A DNA stretch of 64,000 nt from Periplaneta americana (lineage: Eukaryota > Arthropoda > Insecta > Blattodea > Blattidae): the NCBI RefSeq assembly GCF_040183065.1, contig NC_091120.1, positions 14,500,708-14,564,707 on the forward strand, read 5' to 3'. Positions 53,827 through 63,367 of the stretch are shown here, in pieces (within the stretch, counting starts at the first letter, position 1; each line of letters starts with the position of its first letter). A model generated the notes under the pieces. That model did no database searches, was not told where the DNA came from, and was given only the letters and a program-made list of their open reading frames with translations. Position numbers and translations under genes: made by a program.

Positions 53827-54743
53827 CAGGCTTCGAGACTTTGGACCCGATACAATAAGTTTACTGTGCATGCACTATAGGTTGTTGATTCGCTGCAGGT
53901 AGGTAGAGATGTGTTGAGGTAACAACGTTGCTATTTAGAGTAGAGTACGGTAGTATGGGGAAACACACACATATGTACATTCTGAAAGTAAATGTACATT
54001 ACACAATGACAATTTCAAAAGAATGTGAAAAGCATTTATTCTTCTTTGATTTATAAGCATTTGTGTTTAATTATACACAGTGTTAATGGTGGAAATAAGC
54101 ATGTAGCAATTTTAATTTTTTCATTTATCCTATTGGTCGTCTTTAGGAAGTGCAGTTACAGTACCGAATTGCAATGTACTACAAGATACATTCTCAGTGT
54201 CTCAAACGTAAATCTTTTTCGGTTATCTGCCAAAGTTTGTACTGTGGAAAGCTGCGCTCTACGTCGCATGACGTGATAGGAGCAAAACGAAGAACCCTAA
54301 CATCATTGCAGTCTCTAAGAGACAGTCCTTTGTTCTCGGGTGACTCTATGTCCACTAATTTGCTGTTTATGTTACACAATGTTCCATATCCGTTATTTTT
54401 ACATAAAATTGATTTCCACTTCTGTTTTACACATTCAGTAACCGGTGTATTTGATGTCTCATTAATTCTCTGCGTCATTTTCTCAATTAATTTTAGGGCT
54501 TTCGGCATCTCTTCCTCTGACTTTTCTAACCGTGTAATAGTTTGAGACACAGTTTGGAAATGGGTTTGTACGAAAACCAAATTATTCGTCAGAACCTTCA
54601 AATCCAGAGCGTTTTTCTTTGCGTATTTGTTGGCATTCATTCTACAGTACCCCACCCACTGTACGCTTTACCACTATACTCAGCACGCTGTTATGCGGAT
54701 TTCCCACTGAACTGCTCTATTGGGTCCGAAGTCTCGAAGCCTG
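53827..54743 (-). mobile_element. hAT transposon copy 2, internally deleted, 8-bp duplication
   Basis: Same ends as copy 1 (CAGGCTTCGAGACTTTGGAC and its inverse). Flanks CTTATCAG at 53819-53826 and 54744-54751 are identical and fit the hAT rule. About 917 bp and collinear with copy 1 over the whole length with few substitutions and short indels. Confidence 0.94.
54194..54655 (-). pseudogene. hAT transposase C-terminal remnant, longer copy
   Basis: A 153-codon minus-strand frame with no internal stop: a helical, charged start (QTITRLEKSEEEMPKALKLI), then CKNNGYGTLCNINSKLVDIE and LRFAPITSCDVERSFPQYKL, the hAT dimerisation signature, ending ITEKDLRLRH. Copy 1 has the same stretch but is broken by a stop after FAPITSCDVERS and upstream. 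It lacks the zinc finger and the catalytic core, so it is not a transposase on its own. The coiled-coil-like start plus dimerisation motif is all that survives. Confidence 0.87.
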
Positions 54744-54751
54744 CTTATCAG

Positions 54752-55242
54752 TCACCAGTAGGAATTTCCCATCAGTCTGGTCTATTTTACTACTCTTGTT
54801 AAAAATACTGACCAGTTTTATTTTATGCTATAAACCAGCCTGCCCACTGGGGGCATTCAGCACCGAGGGCATACAGCGAGAGACGGAACATTGGACAGAG
54901 CGTAGTAGTACTGGTGCTTGCAGAGTTTGAGAGTCGTGGTGTGGCGGATGTAGTACATTGTACTACAATTTGCATCGTATAGCGTTCGGAGTTTAGAAAA
55001 TATCATTGGGTATATAGACGTCTTCTTAGAGGAGATATTCCCCTCTTTGTAATATAACTAAAATAAGTTATTTACGTATTTTGTGACATATACAAAATAA
55101 CACAAATAAATCTAAATACACTGTACTTCAAATATAAACTCTTTATATTGCTTAGAAGTAGACTTAGGCCTATATGTTACTTTATTTGTATTTCCAATAA
55201 CCGAATAAATAGAATAGATTTACTTCTGTTATTTTATATACG
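54752..55242. other. No recognisable feature
   Basis: Unassigned, GC-richer near 54840-54910. Confidence 0.35.
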
Positions 55243-56000
55243 TTAGAAAACACGGAAATATTACTTGAAGCAAGTAAAGCGATCGGTTTGGAAGTAAATC
55301 CCGAAAAGACAAAGTATATGATTATGTCTCGTGACCAGAATATTGTACGAAATGGAAATATAAAAATTGGAGATTTATCCTTCGAAGAGGTGGAAAAATT
55401 CAAATATCTTGGAGCAACAGTAACAAATATAAATGACACTCGGGAGGAAATTAAACGCAGAATAAATAATGGGAAATGCGTGTTATTATTCGGTTGAGAA
55501 GCTCTTATCATCCAGTCTGCTGTCAAAAAATCTGAAAGTTAGAATTTATAAAACAGTCATATTACCGGTTGTTCTGTATGGTTATGAAAATTGGACTCTC
55601 ACTCTGAGAGAGGAACATAGGTTAAGGGTGTTTGAGAATAAGGTGCTTAGGAAAATATTTGGGGCTAAGCGGGATGAAGTTACAGGAGAATGGAGAAAGT
55701 TACACAACACAGAACTGCACGCATTGTATTCTTCACCTGACATAATTAGGAACATTAAATCCAGACGTTTGAGATGGGCAGGGCATGTAGCACGTATGGG
55801 CGAATCCAGAAATGCATATAGAGTGTTAGTTGGGAGACCGGAGGGAAAAAGACCTTTAGGGAGGCCGAGACGTAGGTGGGAAGATTTGGGGGAGGTGGGA
55901 TATGATAGAGAATGGATTAATCTTGCTCAGGATAGGGACCAATGGACATAATGAGGGCGGCAATGAACCTCCGGGTTCCTTAAAAGCCAGTAAGTAAGTA
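55243..56000 (+). mobile_element. RTE-like family A LINE, C-terminal half
   Basis: Enters after the RT active site ([20 protein letters not shown] equivalent) and reads through [20 protein letters not shown], a one-base insertion at 55467 (the two frames 55288-55497 and 55469-55951 overlap), [40 protein letters not shown] and GRPRRRWED, then a 15-bp deletion and truncation of the end to RDQWT. The tail CAGTAAGTAAGTAAGT ends at about 56002. Confidence 0.92.
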
Positions 56001-56213
56001 AGTCTGACGACTAATGATAGCAATTAGAGATACCGGCGTGCTGTAATCTTGTGGTGCTGGCATTGTTTACGTGCCGGGGATGTTTAATCTTTAATTTTAA
56101 ATCTGTATATCCAGATATTTCACGTATCATAGCACAGACACACACGTAGTGTAATCACATGGAATTTTTGTAGTCAAGAGAAATTATCTTTATATGTAAA
56201 GTATCCTGTAATC
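56001..56213. other. No recognisable feature
   Basis: Short unassigned segment ending in the target duplication of the next LINE. Confidence 0.35.
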
Positions 56214-57526
56214 CCAGGTATTGTGGGTCCCTATCACCACGGCATGGCTCGTCCTCAGGTTGCGGATAGAGGAGACGGCCTCCAGATATGGAGGGTAGCT
56301 GCGAATATATTGAATAAGCAGTCGTGGACAGCCGATAAGGGGTGGTCCTCCAGCTTGAGGGTTGGGCGAAGGGCTAACAACCCATCACGGTAAAAAAATA
56401 GCTTGTCACGAAACCTAACAATAAGCCTCGGAATGGGACTGATTCTCCGGCACGATCACAGCAAAGGAATAAGGTTATACGATTTGGTACATGGAACGTA
56501 ACTAGTCTTTATAGAACAGGAGGGGTAACATTAGTAGCAAAAGAACTAGCTAGATATAATGAAAGAGTAATGGAACGGAGAAAAATTCTCTCCGGCGCCG
56601 GGATTTGAACCCGGGTTTTCAGCTCTACGTGCTGATGCTTTATCCACTAAGCCACACCGGATACCACCCCGGCGTAGACAGAATCGTCTTAGATTAAGCT
56701 CCAACTCTTGGGTTCCCTCTAGTGGCCGCCCTCTGCACTACGTCATAGATGTCTATGAACGTAGGACCGAAGTCCACACATGTGCTGAGGTGCACTCGTT
56801 ATGAGTGACTAGTTGGCCGAGATCCGACGGAATAAGCGCCGTCTTAAATCAGGAAGTGATTTACGCATATCATATATATTATCCGACGCCGGGGTGGTAT
56901 CCGGTGTGGCTTAGTGGATAAACATCAGCACGTAGAGCTGAAAACCCGGGTTCAAATCCCGGCGCCGGAGAGAATTTTTCTCCTTTCCATTACTCTTTCA
57001 TCGTATGATGACGCAGAATATCTGCATGGAAATATCATATGTACTTCGGTACATTAAAATAATATATAGCTAGATATAGAATAGACTTCGTGGGAGTACA
57101 GGAGGTTGGGTTAGATGGGAATGGCATATCACAAATAGGAGATTACTTGTTGTATTATGGGGAAGGAAACATTAATCACCAATTAGGAACAGGATTCTTT
57201 GTACATAAAATAATAAAATCAACTGCACGCATTGTATCCTTCACCTGACATAATTAGGAACATTAAATCCAGACGTTTGAGATGGGCAGGGCATGTAGCA
57301 CGTATGGGCGAATCCAGAAATGCATATAGAGTGTTAGTTGGGAAGCCAGAGGGGAAAAGACCTTTGGGGAGGCCGAGACATAGATGGGAAGATAATATTA
57401 AAATGGATTTGAGGGAGGTGGGATATGATGTTAGAGACTGGATTAATCTTGCTCAGGATAGGGATCAATGGCGGGCTTATGTGAGGGCGGCAATGAACCT
57501 CCGGGTTCCTGAAAAGCCATAAGTAA
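56214..57526 (+). mobile_element. RTE-like family A LINE with both ends, RT deleted, interrupted by a retroposon
   Basis: 5' end TATTGTGGGTCCCTATCACC, then a GC-rich leader (GAGGAGACGGCCTCCAGATA, CGATAAGGGGTGGTCCTCCA), then the start of the endonuclease: IRFGTWNVTSLYRTGGVTLV with the catalytic Asn of TWN. After the palindromic insertion (56559-57066) it continues RIDFVGVQEVGLDGNGIS (catalytic Glu in QEV) and HQLGTGFFVHKIIKS. At about 57223 it jumps to the C-terminus ([20 protein letters not shown] ...). The target GTATCCTGTAATC is at 56201-56213 and 57527-57539. All RT and part of the endonuclease are missing. Confidence 0.93.
56559..57066. mobile_element. Palindromic tRNA-Tyr-like retroposon nested in the LINE
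   Basis: Left arm 56559-56675 and right arm 56886-57001 are inverted copies of about 116 bp with few mismatches. Each holds a tRNA-like unit with anticodon stem TCAGC/GCTGA, loop ACGTAGA (GTA in the anticodon position, Tyr-like), and T-arm CCGGG-TTCAAAT-CCCGG. The left unit faces left and the right unit faces right. A 210-bp non-tRNA core lies between. The 12-bp TAGCTAGATATA occurs at 56547-56558 and 57067-57078, and the right end is an ATA-rich tail, so the whole inserted as one retroposon. Confidence 0.88.
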
Positions 57527-57539
57527 GTATCCTGTAATC

Positions 57540-57775
57540 TCTGAATTAAACTAATCGTATTATTTTGGTACATTCGAAGGCCAAGGACACATATATTCTC
57601 AAGTATAATACTAATAGCCTATTAAATAAATTTTTAGAGGAATTATTGTACATACACTCAAACTGACTATTGTTATCTGAGAAGCATTTATTTGAAAATA
57701 TAAATAAAAGCCACTCCACTGAGCAAAACGACTTGATATTTTCATTTTGTATGATTCTCCGATAAGAAAGTTGTA
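57540..57775. other. No recognisable feature
   Basis: Unassigned. Confidence 0.35.
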
Positions 57776-57990
57776 ATATAATAATATTAAATTGGGCTAA
57801 CCGTCTATACTTATCTAGTTTGTTAGGCATTGATTATTAAACCAAATGTTGGCGTTGGTTTTCAGTATTTTCACTTTTGTGTTCACAAAAGAATTCATTA
57901 GTTTTCCTTGACTAGCGTTTAGTATTTTCATTTTGTACTAGATAACTAGATAGTACAGACGGTTAGCCCAATTTAATATAATTATATTAA
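57776..57990. repeat. Foldback, arms about 45 bp
   Basis: TATAATATTAAATTGGGCTAACCGTCTATACTTATCTAG (57778-57820; marked by its ends) pairs with CTAGATAGTACAGACGGTTAGCCCAATTTAATATAATTATA (57944-57990). Arms match at nearly all positions. The loop is about 125 bp. AAAACGACTTGA occurs just outside both arms (57725 and 57990), suggesting a larger duplication. Confidence 0.82.
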
Positions 57991-58379
57991 AACGACTTGA
58001 GCGTCACTCATCCTAGCGCTCTCGTCCACTTGTTTTCTGCTCCCGTGTCCCGAGAGCAGTTCGTGGTAGCTCCCTTGGCCAGGCCTGCTATAAGCAATAC
58101 GTGTTTATTATGCCCAATACCACACTCCAAGGAACTGCAAAACGCACGGTTTGCTGCTTGCGTTACCATTGGCTGAACCTGCTACTACCCAGTGGCCGTG
58201 TTATCTTCTCTGGCGTTGAAGGACGGACTCTGTTTAGTCCAGCGGAGACAGTGCAGCAGAGCGGGTTCCACGAAGTAATGGTAAAGTAACGAACTACTAG
58301 GAATTAACTTTAATTACACCGTTTTGTAGCTGTTACGGACTAAGTACGATAGGGTTCTGAAGTAAAATTATATCTTAAC
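57991..58379. other. GC-richer unassigned segment
   Basis: 58010-58290 is richer in G and C and has a 62-codon plus frame (58101-58289) without known domain. No repeat partner in the window. Confidence 0.35.
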
Positions 58380-59613
58380 TAGACGTACCCGTGCGCTCCG
58401 CTGCACCCGTTAGGAATAAATATAAAGTAATTACATAATTAAAATAGGACATTTGATCCAGGGAACATTCGTGTTTGATAGAAGGATAAATCGTTTAATA
58501 TGTTACTTAATTTAAATTGCATCCAAATAATTAAAATGCGATCATTTTGGTCCAGAGACACTCATTTAGTGCAATGATAATTCCTTTAACCTGTTTCTTA
58601 ATTTTTATTACATGCAACCATAGTTTAATGAAGATTGACATTATTTAGATTTAATGTGTATATTTTATTTTACTTGTTATAGGTTTCCATTGAATTATGG
58701 TAATAACTTAATTTTAACCACTGTTTTCTACGTATTCAGTAAATGGCGCTTGGTCCACTATGGTTCTGAACCCTTCAAATAACTTTAATTATATAATATA
58801 ATATTACATATTATATTATATTATATTATATTATATTATATTATATATTATATTACATTACATTACATTATATTATATTATATTATATTATATTATATTA
58901 TATTATATTATATTATATTATATCAGAAGTTACTGTAATAACATTATAGCATTATGTCCATCTAGAGAAACTATACTTTCCAATGGTGAAATAATCATTA
59001 ATTATAGAAATCGGTTAATTTAGCTTCCGATATTACTTCATACAAACACTGAAACATTCTTTGTAGGCTATCTTTCACAGCCTTCGATTGTTGCTGTCCA
59101 AGGCCCCTTATAGACGAAGTCATTTGTTTTTTAATTCATTACACGACCTTAGATGGGAATTATTTTAATTTTAAAACTCATTTATCTCATTAAATATCAG
59201 TCCTATCAAAATTTTTCAAGGAATAAAAATTATCGGAAATGATTTTTAAAGAAACTTTTGTTATGTAACATTTTTCACAAAAATCAATAATAAGCGAGAT
59301 ATTTCGATTTATTTAATTCAGGCCCCCTTATAACCCCCCTTTTAAATAATGTATTTTGAATGCCATATAGCCTGAAATCTAAGTTACAACGAACTTAATT
59401 TATATTCCAATTTTCATCGAAATCCGTTCAGCCATTATCGCGTGAAAAGGTAACAAACATACAGACAGACAGACAGACAGACATATAAACAAAAATGTCA
59501 AAAAAGCGATTTTCGGTTTCAGGGTAGTTAATTATATATGTTAGGACCAATTATTTTTGGAAAATCGAAAACTACCAGAAAAATTTCGGCTACAGATTTA
59601 TTATTAGTATAGA
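58380..59613 (+). mobile_element. Dispersed repeat of the ACCCGTGCGC type, forward copy
   Basis: Starts AACTAGACGTACCCGTGCGCTCCGCTGCACC and ends CATATAGCCTGAAATCTAAG, CCGTTCAGCCATTATCGCGT, then five CAGA units and a final ATTATTAGTATAGAT. The reverse copy at 11045-12250 shares both ends. The body has drifted and holds a TATTA pentamer array at 58791-58922. No open frame with a domain. The class is unknown to me. Confidence 0.65.
58791..58922. repeat. (TATTA)n pentanucleotide microsatellite
   Basis: ATATT/TATTA pentamer units with an internal CATTA variant. Confidence 0.92.
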
Positions 59614-59947
59614 TTTGTAACTTAGGAAAACAATCAGGAGCAAGGAATATGTTGAAGTAACTTAATAGATGATTTCTGATTATTAAGCCGTTTAACGTGT
59701 TAGCATTTCCAATCGAATGATGATGAAAAGTTCATATTATCAGAGTTTTAAAAGTAAAGGCTGGTTTATATTATAGGAAGTGGCAGAGTGCTTATTACTT
59801 ATCTCGATTACTAGCTTTTGTGTAAACAGCTTTGGATGGAATTTTAAAGATAGTAGCCGGTAGAGCAGAGTGGATAGCACATGTGGTATAGTACAGCTTT
59901 ACTACCCCTTCCCCCTCCATAGCGCTCACTCTACTCTACCAGCACTA
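59614..59947. other. No recognisable feature
   Basis: Unassigned. Confidence 0.35.
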
Positions 59948-59956
59948 CACTCTACC

Positions 59957-60138
59957 ACAGTCTTAGTACATATAGTCGCGAAGCTCAATACGTAGTAAAT
60001 ATGCAAACATTAGCTAGTTGCTCACCACAAGGATCGCTAATATCGCCTCATTATAGGCAATGCAAAATAGTACCGTCACAGTCTATTGTTTCTAGCACCC
60101 TCAAAACTCAAGCTTTGTGACTGTATATAGTAGACTGT
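59957..60138. mobile_element. MITE family M1, copy 2
   Basis: Same 181-182 bp element as copy 1, almost identical in the interior (TCGCTAATATCGCCTCATTA). Flanks CACTCTACC (59948-59956) and GACTCTACC (60139-60147) agree at eight of nine bases. Confidence 0.92.
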
Positions 60139-60237
60139 GACTCTACCGTTGCAAACAGTTTTAATTACGAAACGAATGTACGGAGATTGTTGTGGTTGTT
60201 AAATTATCGTTTTGATTGACATTTTTCATTCTTATTC

Positions 60238-61250
60238 TTATTCTTTATTTGCCTGAAGTTACAAGAATACAAGAGGCCTCGTCAATGTGATAATATAAAA
60301 AAAAACAATGTGTCAATATTTAAAATATTAAAAGAGTAAAAAATAATAAAAATTTAAGGTCAATGTTACTTATGTCCCGCCCACTATAGAGACATAGGCC
60401 AATTTTACACATATTTAGTATAACTTGTTGCTTCTTTGACAGGTTAGGTTTGGTTAGTTTAGGTTTTTGTTATAGCCTACCTTGCATATACGATTATAGC
60501 GCAATATTGGCAGTGATAAAAGTGAAATATTCGTTCAGTGGGCGTTGGATACTCTACATTCACCAAATTTAACTAAAATACTACATCATTTTCAAAAAAT
60601 TCATTCATATTATAAAAGGGATTATTTTGTAGCCATCTCTTAATCTGAAATTTAAATTGTGTTTCATTAAGTGCCTTTACATTTGTAGGTATCTTATTAT
60701 ATACTTTTATTGCAGTAATTACATAGCTTGATTGTGTTTTTTGCAACCTGACATGTGGTACACTTAATTGATCATTATTTCTTGTTTCATAGCGATGCAG
60801 ATTTACTATATTTGTATAATTAGTAATATTCTTGTTTACATACATTAAAAGTTCAAAAATATATGGATTGTAGACTGTCATAATCTTTTCCTTTTTGAAA
60901 AGAGATCTACATGATAGTCTGGGTGGTGACATTGTTATAATACGAAATGCCTTTTTCTGCAGCAACAGAATGTTTGGAAGGTCAGAACTATTTCCATACA
61001 AAAGTAATCCATATCTAATAACACTTTTAAATAGTGCATAGTAAACTTGTTTTAAATAATGTTCGGGAATCTTGTACATGATACTTCTCAAGAGATAAAT
61101 TACTCTAGAAATTCTTTTACATACATAACTGACATGGCTATTCCACCTTAGTAATATAGTAATATTACCGTATTCTAAAATATTCTTAATGGAGACTGAA
61201 ACTATAAAATTAGTGGAATTACACATTTATAATAATACGAATGCATATGG
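60238..61250 (-). mobile_element. Jockey/CR1-like LINE, C-terminal domain and 3' end, minus strand
   Basis: A 217-codon minus-strand frame (61226-60573), uninterrupted, covers the region after the RT palm: HVSYVCKRISRVIYLLRSI, LKQVYYALFKSVIRYGLLLY, GNSSDLPNILLLQKKAFRII, RLSCRSLFKKEKIMTVYNPY, then VNLHRYETRNNDQLSVPHVR and TAIKVYNKIPTNVKALNETQ to FFENDVVF. This matches the thumb/C-terminal order of jockey-group LINEs. The FADD box and everything upstream are absent. About 330 bp of 3' UTR appear to follow. The ATG at 61226 is an internal codon, not the start of a gene. Confidence 0.9.
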
Positions 61251-61288
61251 AACATTACGAGTGTGAACTGTAGAAACAAATAAATGAC

Positions 61289-61530
61289 TAATGAGGGGGT
61301 CAGAAGCAAAGTGCACTTAAGTTATTTGTGAGAAAATGTGGTTCAAAGTACTTAAGATTTTGTAAATTCCGTGAAATTTTTTGTGTCAATTTTTGTATGT
61401 GATGTTGTTAACAGATATATCTCTTTGCCACTAAAATTGTAGATGTTTTAGCTTGCCCTGGATACACTTTACTCATGTTCTTAGAAATGTCACTTGTACT
61501 CCTTTGCTTCTGACCCCCCCTCTTATGAGA
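61289..61530 (+). mobile_element. MITE family M2, copy B
   Basis: GAGGGGGTCAGAAGCAAAGTG and the inverted CCTTTGCTTCTGACCCCCC form the ends. The interior matches copy A reversed. A border duplication could not be settled because the ends are G/C homopolymers. Confidence 0.78.
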
Positions 61531-61683
61531 GTAGCAGCATATGAAAATTGCGTGAAACGTTTATGCTGTTCGCAGCTGCTATTTTGGGCATGGTTGGGAT
61601 TTTAAGAGTATTTCGAATTTGAAATAAGATTTGATAGGCCTATTTCTTTTCATTTCTTTCCCCTCATTTAACAAGGCGAAACC

Positions 61684-61864
61684 ACAGTCTAGTATATACA
61701 GTCGCGAAGCTCAATACGTAGTAAATATGCAAACATTAGATAGTTGCTCACCACTAGGATCGCTAATATCGCCTCATTACAGGCAATGCAAAATAGTACC
61801 GTCACAGTCTATTGTTTCTAGCACCCTCAAAACTCAAGCTTCGTGACTGTATATAGTAGACTGT
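61684..61864. mobile_element. MITE family M1, copy 3
   Basis: 181 bp, identical ends to copies 1 and 2. Its flanks GGCGAAACC at 61675-61683 and 61865-61873 are identical, which is the best support for a 9-bp duplication. Confidence 0.95.
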
Positions 61865-61873
61865 GGCGAAACC

Positions 61874-62309
61874 TTCTCGTTAACTGCTTCATAAGTGCTT
61901 CCTCCACCGCCTGCTCGAACGCATCCATGCATCTGATGGCTGCTTATACTGCCTGCTCATTCAATGGTCGAATATGTAACATGAATAAAAAAAACTGTAG
62001 CTAGATGGCAGTTCCTACCGGCCAGTGAAATCGCTTGTGGATATAGGTCATATGCTTTATGTTTGTAGTATGTGATTAAAACATTACTTTATTTCGCGAC
62101 TCTAATAGCTTATTCTTCATCTTCGTTAATCCATTATATTCTTTGCTCTTGAAAAAACAAGAAAACCGGAAAACTTTTTCTGTGTGGAACTTCCTTACAT
62201 TACTAAGCAGAGGTTTCACGAATTTATCGACAAGAGTTTCCGACACAAGTTTCTGACGGTTATTCCTAACACACTTCAATATGTAACACTGGCACAAAAT
62301 AGACAGAAC
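61874..62309. other. No recognisable feature
   Basis: An 85-codon minus frame (62333-62076) shows no known domain. Confidence 0.35.
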
Positions 62310-62367
62310 AACATTTTCGGCCTGATACTTCATTATCAGAATTATTGCGAGAGTGTCAAACTAAATT
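62310..62367 (+). repeat. Dispersed repeat, copy 2, left part
   Basis: TTTTCGGCCTGATACTTCAT ... GAGTGTCAAACTAAATT matches the repeat at 47550. It is split by the LINE insertion and resumes at 63296. Confidence 0.8.
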
Positions 62368-63295
62368 CCGTGTATTGTGGGTCCCTATCACCACGGTATG
62401 GCGTGTCCTCAGGTTGCGGATAGAGGAGACGGCCTCCAGATATGGAGGGTAGCTGCGAATATATTGAATAAGCAGTTGTGGACAGCCGATAAGGGGTGGT
62501 CCTCCAGCTTGGGGGTTGGGCGAAGGGCTAACAACCCATCACCGTAAAAATAGTTTGTTACGAATCCCTACAATAAGCCTCGGAATAGGACTGATTCTCT
62601 GGCACGACCACAGAAAATACGAAATGGAAATATAAAAGTAGGAGATTTATCCTTCGAAGAGGTGGAAAATTTCAAATATCTTGGAGCAACAATAACAAAT
62701 ATAAATGACACTCGGGAGGAAATTAAACGCAGAAAATATGGGAAATGCATGTTATTATTCGGTTCAGAAGCTCTTATCATCCAGTCTGCTGTCAAAAAAT
62801 CTGAAAGTTAGATTTATAAAACAGTTATATTACCGGTTGTTCTTTATGGTTGTGAAACTTGGACTCTCACTTTGAGAGAGGAACAGAGATTAAGAGTGTT
62901 TGAGAATAAGATGCTTAGGAAAATATTTGGGGCTAAGCAGGATGAAGTTACAGGAGAATGGAGAAAGTTACACAACGCAGAACTGCACGCATTGTATTCT
63001 TCACCTGACATAATTAGGAACATTAAATCCAGACGTTTGAGATGGGCAGGGCATATAGCACGTATGGGCGAATCCAGAAATGCATATAGAGTGTTAGTTG
63101 GGAGGCCGGCGGGAAAAAGACCTTTAGGGAGGCCGAGACGTAGATGGGAGGATAATATTAAAATGGATTTGAGGGAGGTGGGATATGATGATAGAGACTG
63201 GATTAATCTTGCACAGGATAGGGACCGATGGCGGGCTTATGTGAGGGCGGCAATGAACCTTCGGGTTCCTTAAAAACCAGTAAGTAAGTAAGTAA
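62368..63295 (+). mobile_element. RTE-like family A LINE with both ends, endonuclease and most RT deleted
   Basis: The 5' leader (TGTATTGTGGGTCCCTATCACC to GGCACGACCACAG) is collinear with the 56214 copy. At about 62612 it jumps to the text equivalent to TACGAAATGGAAATATAAAA, just after the RT active site, then reads the thumb (frameshift at 62735), the intact plus frame 62872-63273 ([48 protein letters not shown]) and a CAGTAAGTAAGTAAGT tail. GTGTCAAACTAAATT lies at 62353-62367 and 63296-63310. Total 928 bp. Confidence 0.93.
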
Positions 63296-63366
63296 GTGTC
63301 AAACTAAATTTTGCTCAGGGCAGCGAAATAGTTACGGCCGGTCTAGCTACCCTTATGTATCCACAT
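63296..63366 (+). repeat. Dispersed repeat, copy 2, right part
   Basis: Begins with the second copy of the target GTGTCAAACTAAATT, continues TTGCTCAGGGCAGCGAAATA and ends CCTTATGTATCCACATAC, where MITE M3 follows, near the point where the 47675 element follows copy 1. Confidence 0.8.
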
Positions 63367-63367
63367 A

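Noticed and set aside
56886..56960. Functional tRNA-Tyr gene
   Set aside because: The same unit is present inverted 210 bp away inside one retroposon with a target duplication. Position 33 is C. It is a SINE head.
60573..61226. Single-copy host gene of 217 codons
   Set aside because: The text matches the order and spacing of jockey-type LINE C-terminal blocks, and the ATG lies inside the LINE frame.
62600..62625. Splicing as the cause of the LINE core deletion at 62612
   Set aside because: The parental left side, seen in the 56214 copy, has no GT after the junction (CACAGCAAAGG). A deletion or template switch fits better.
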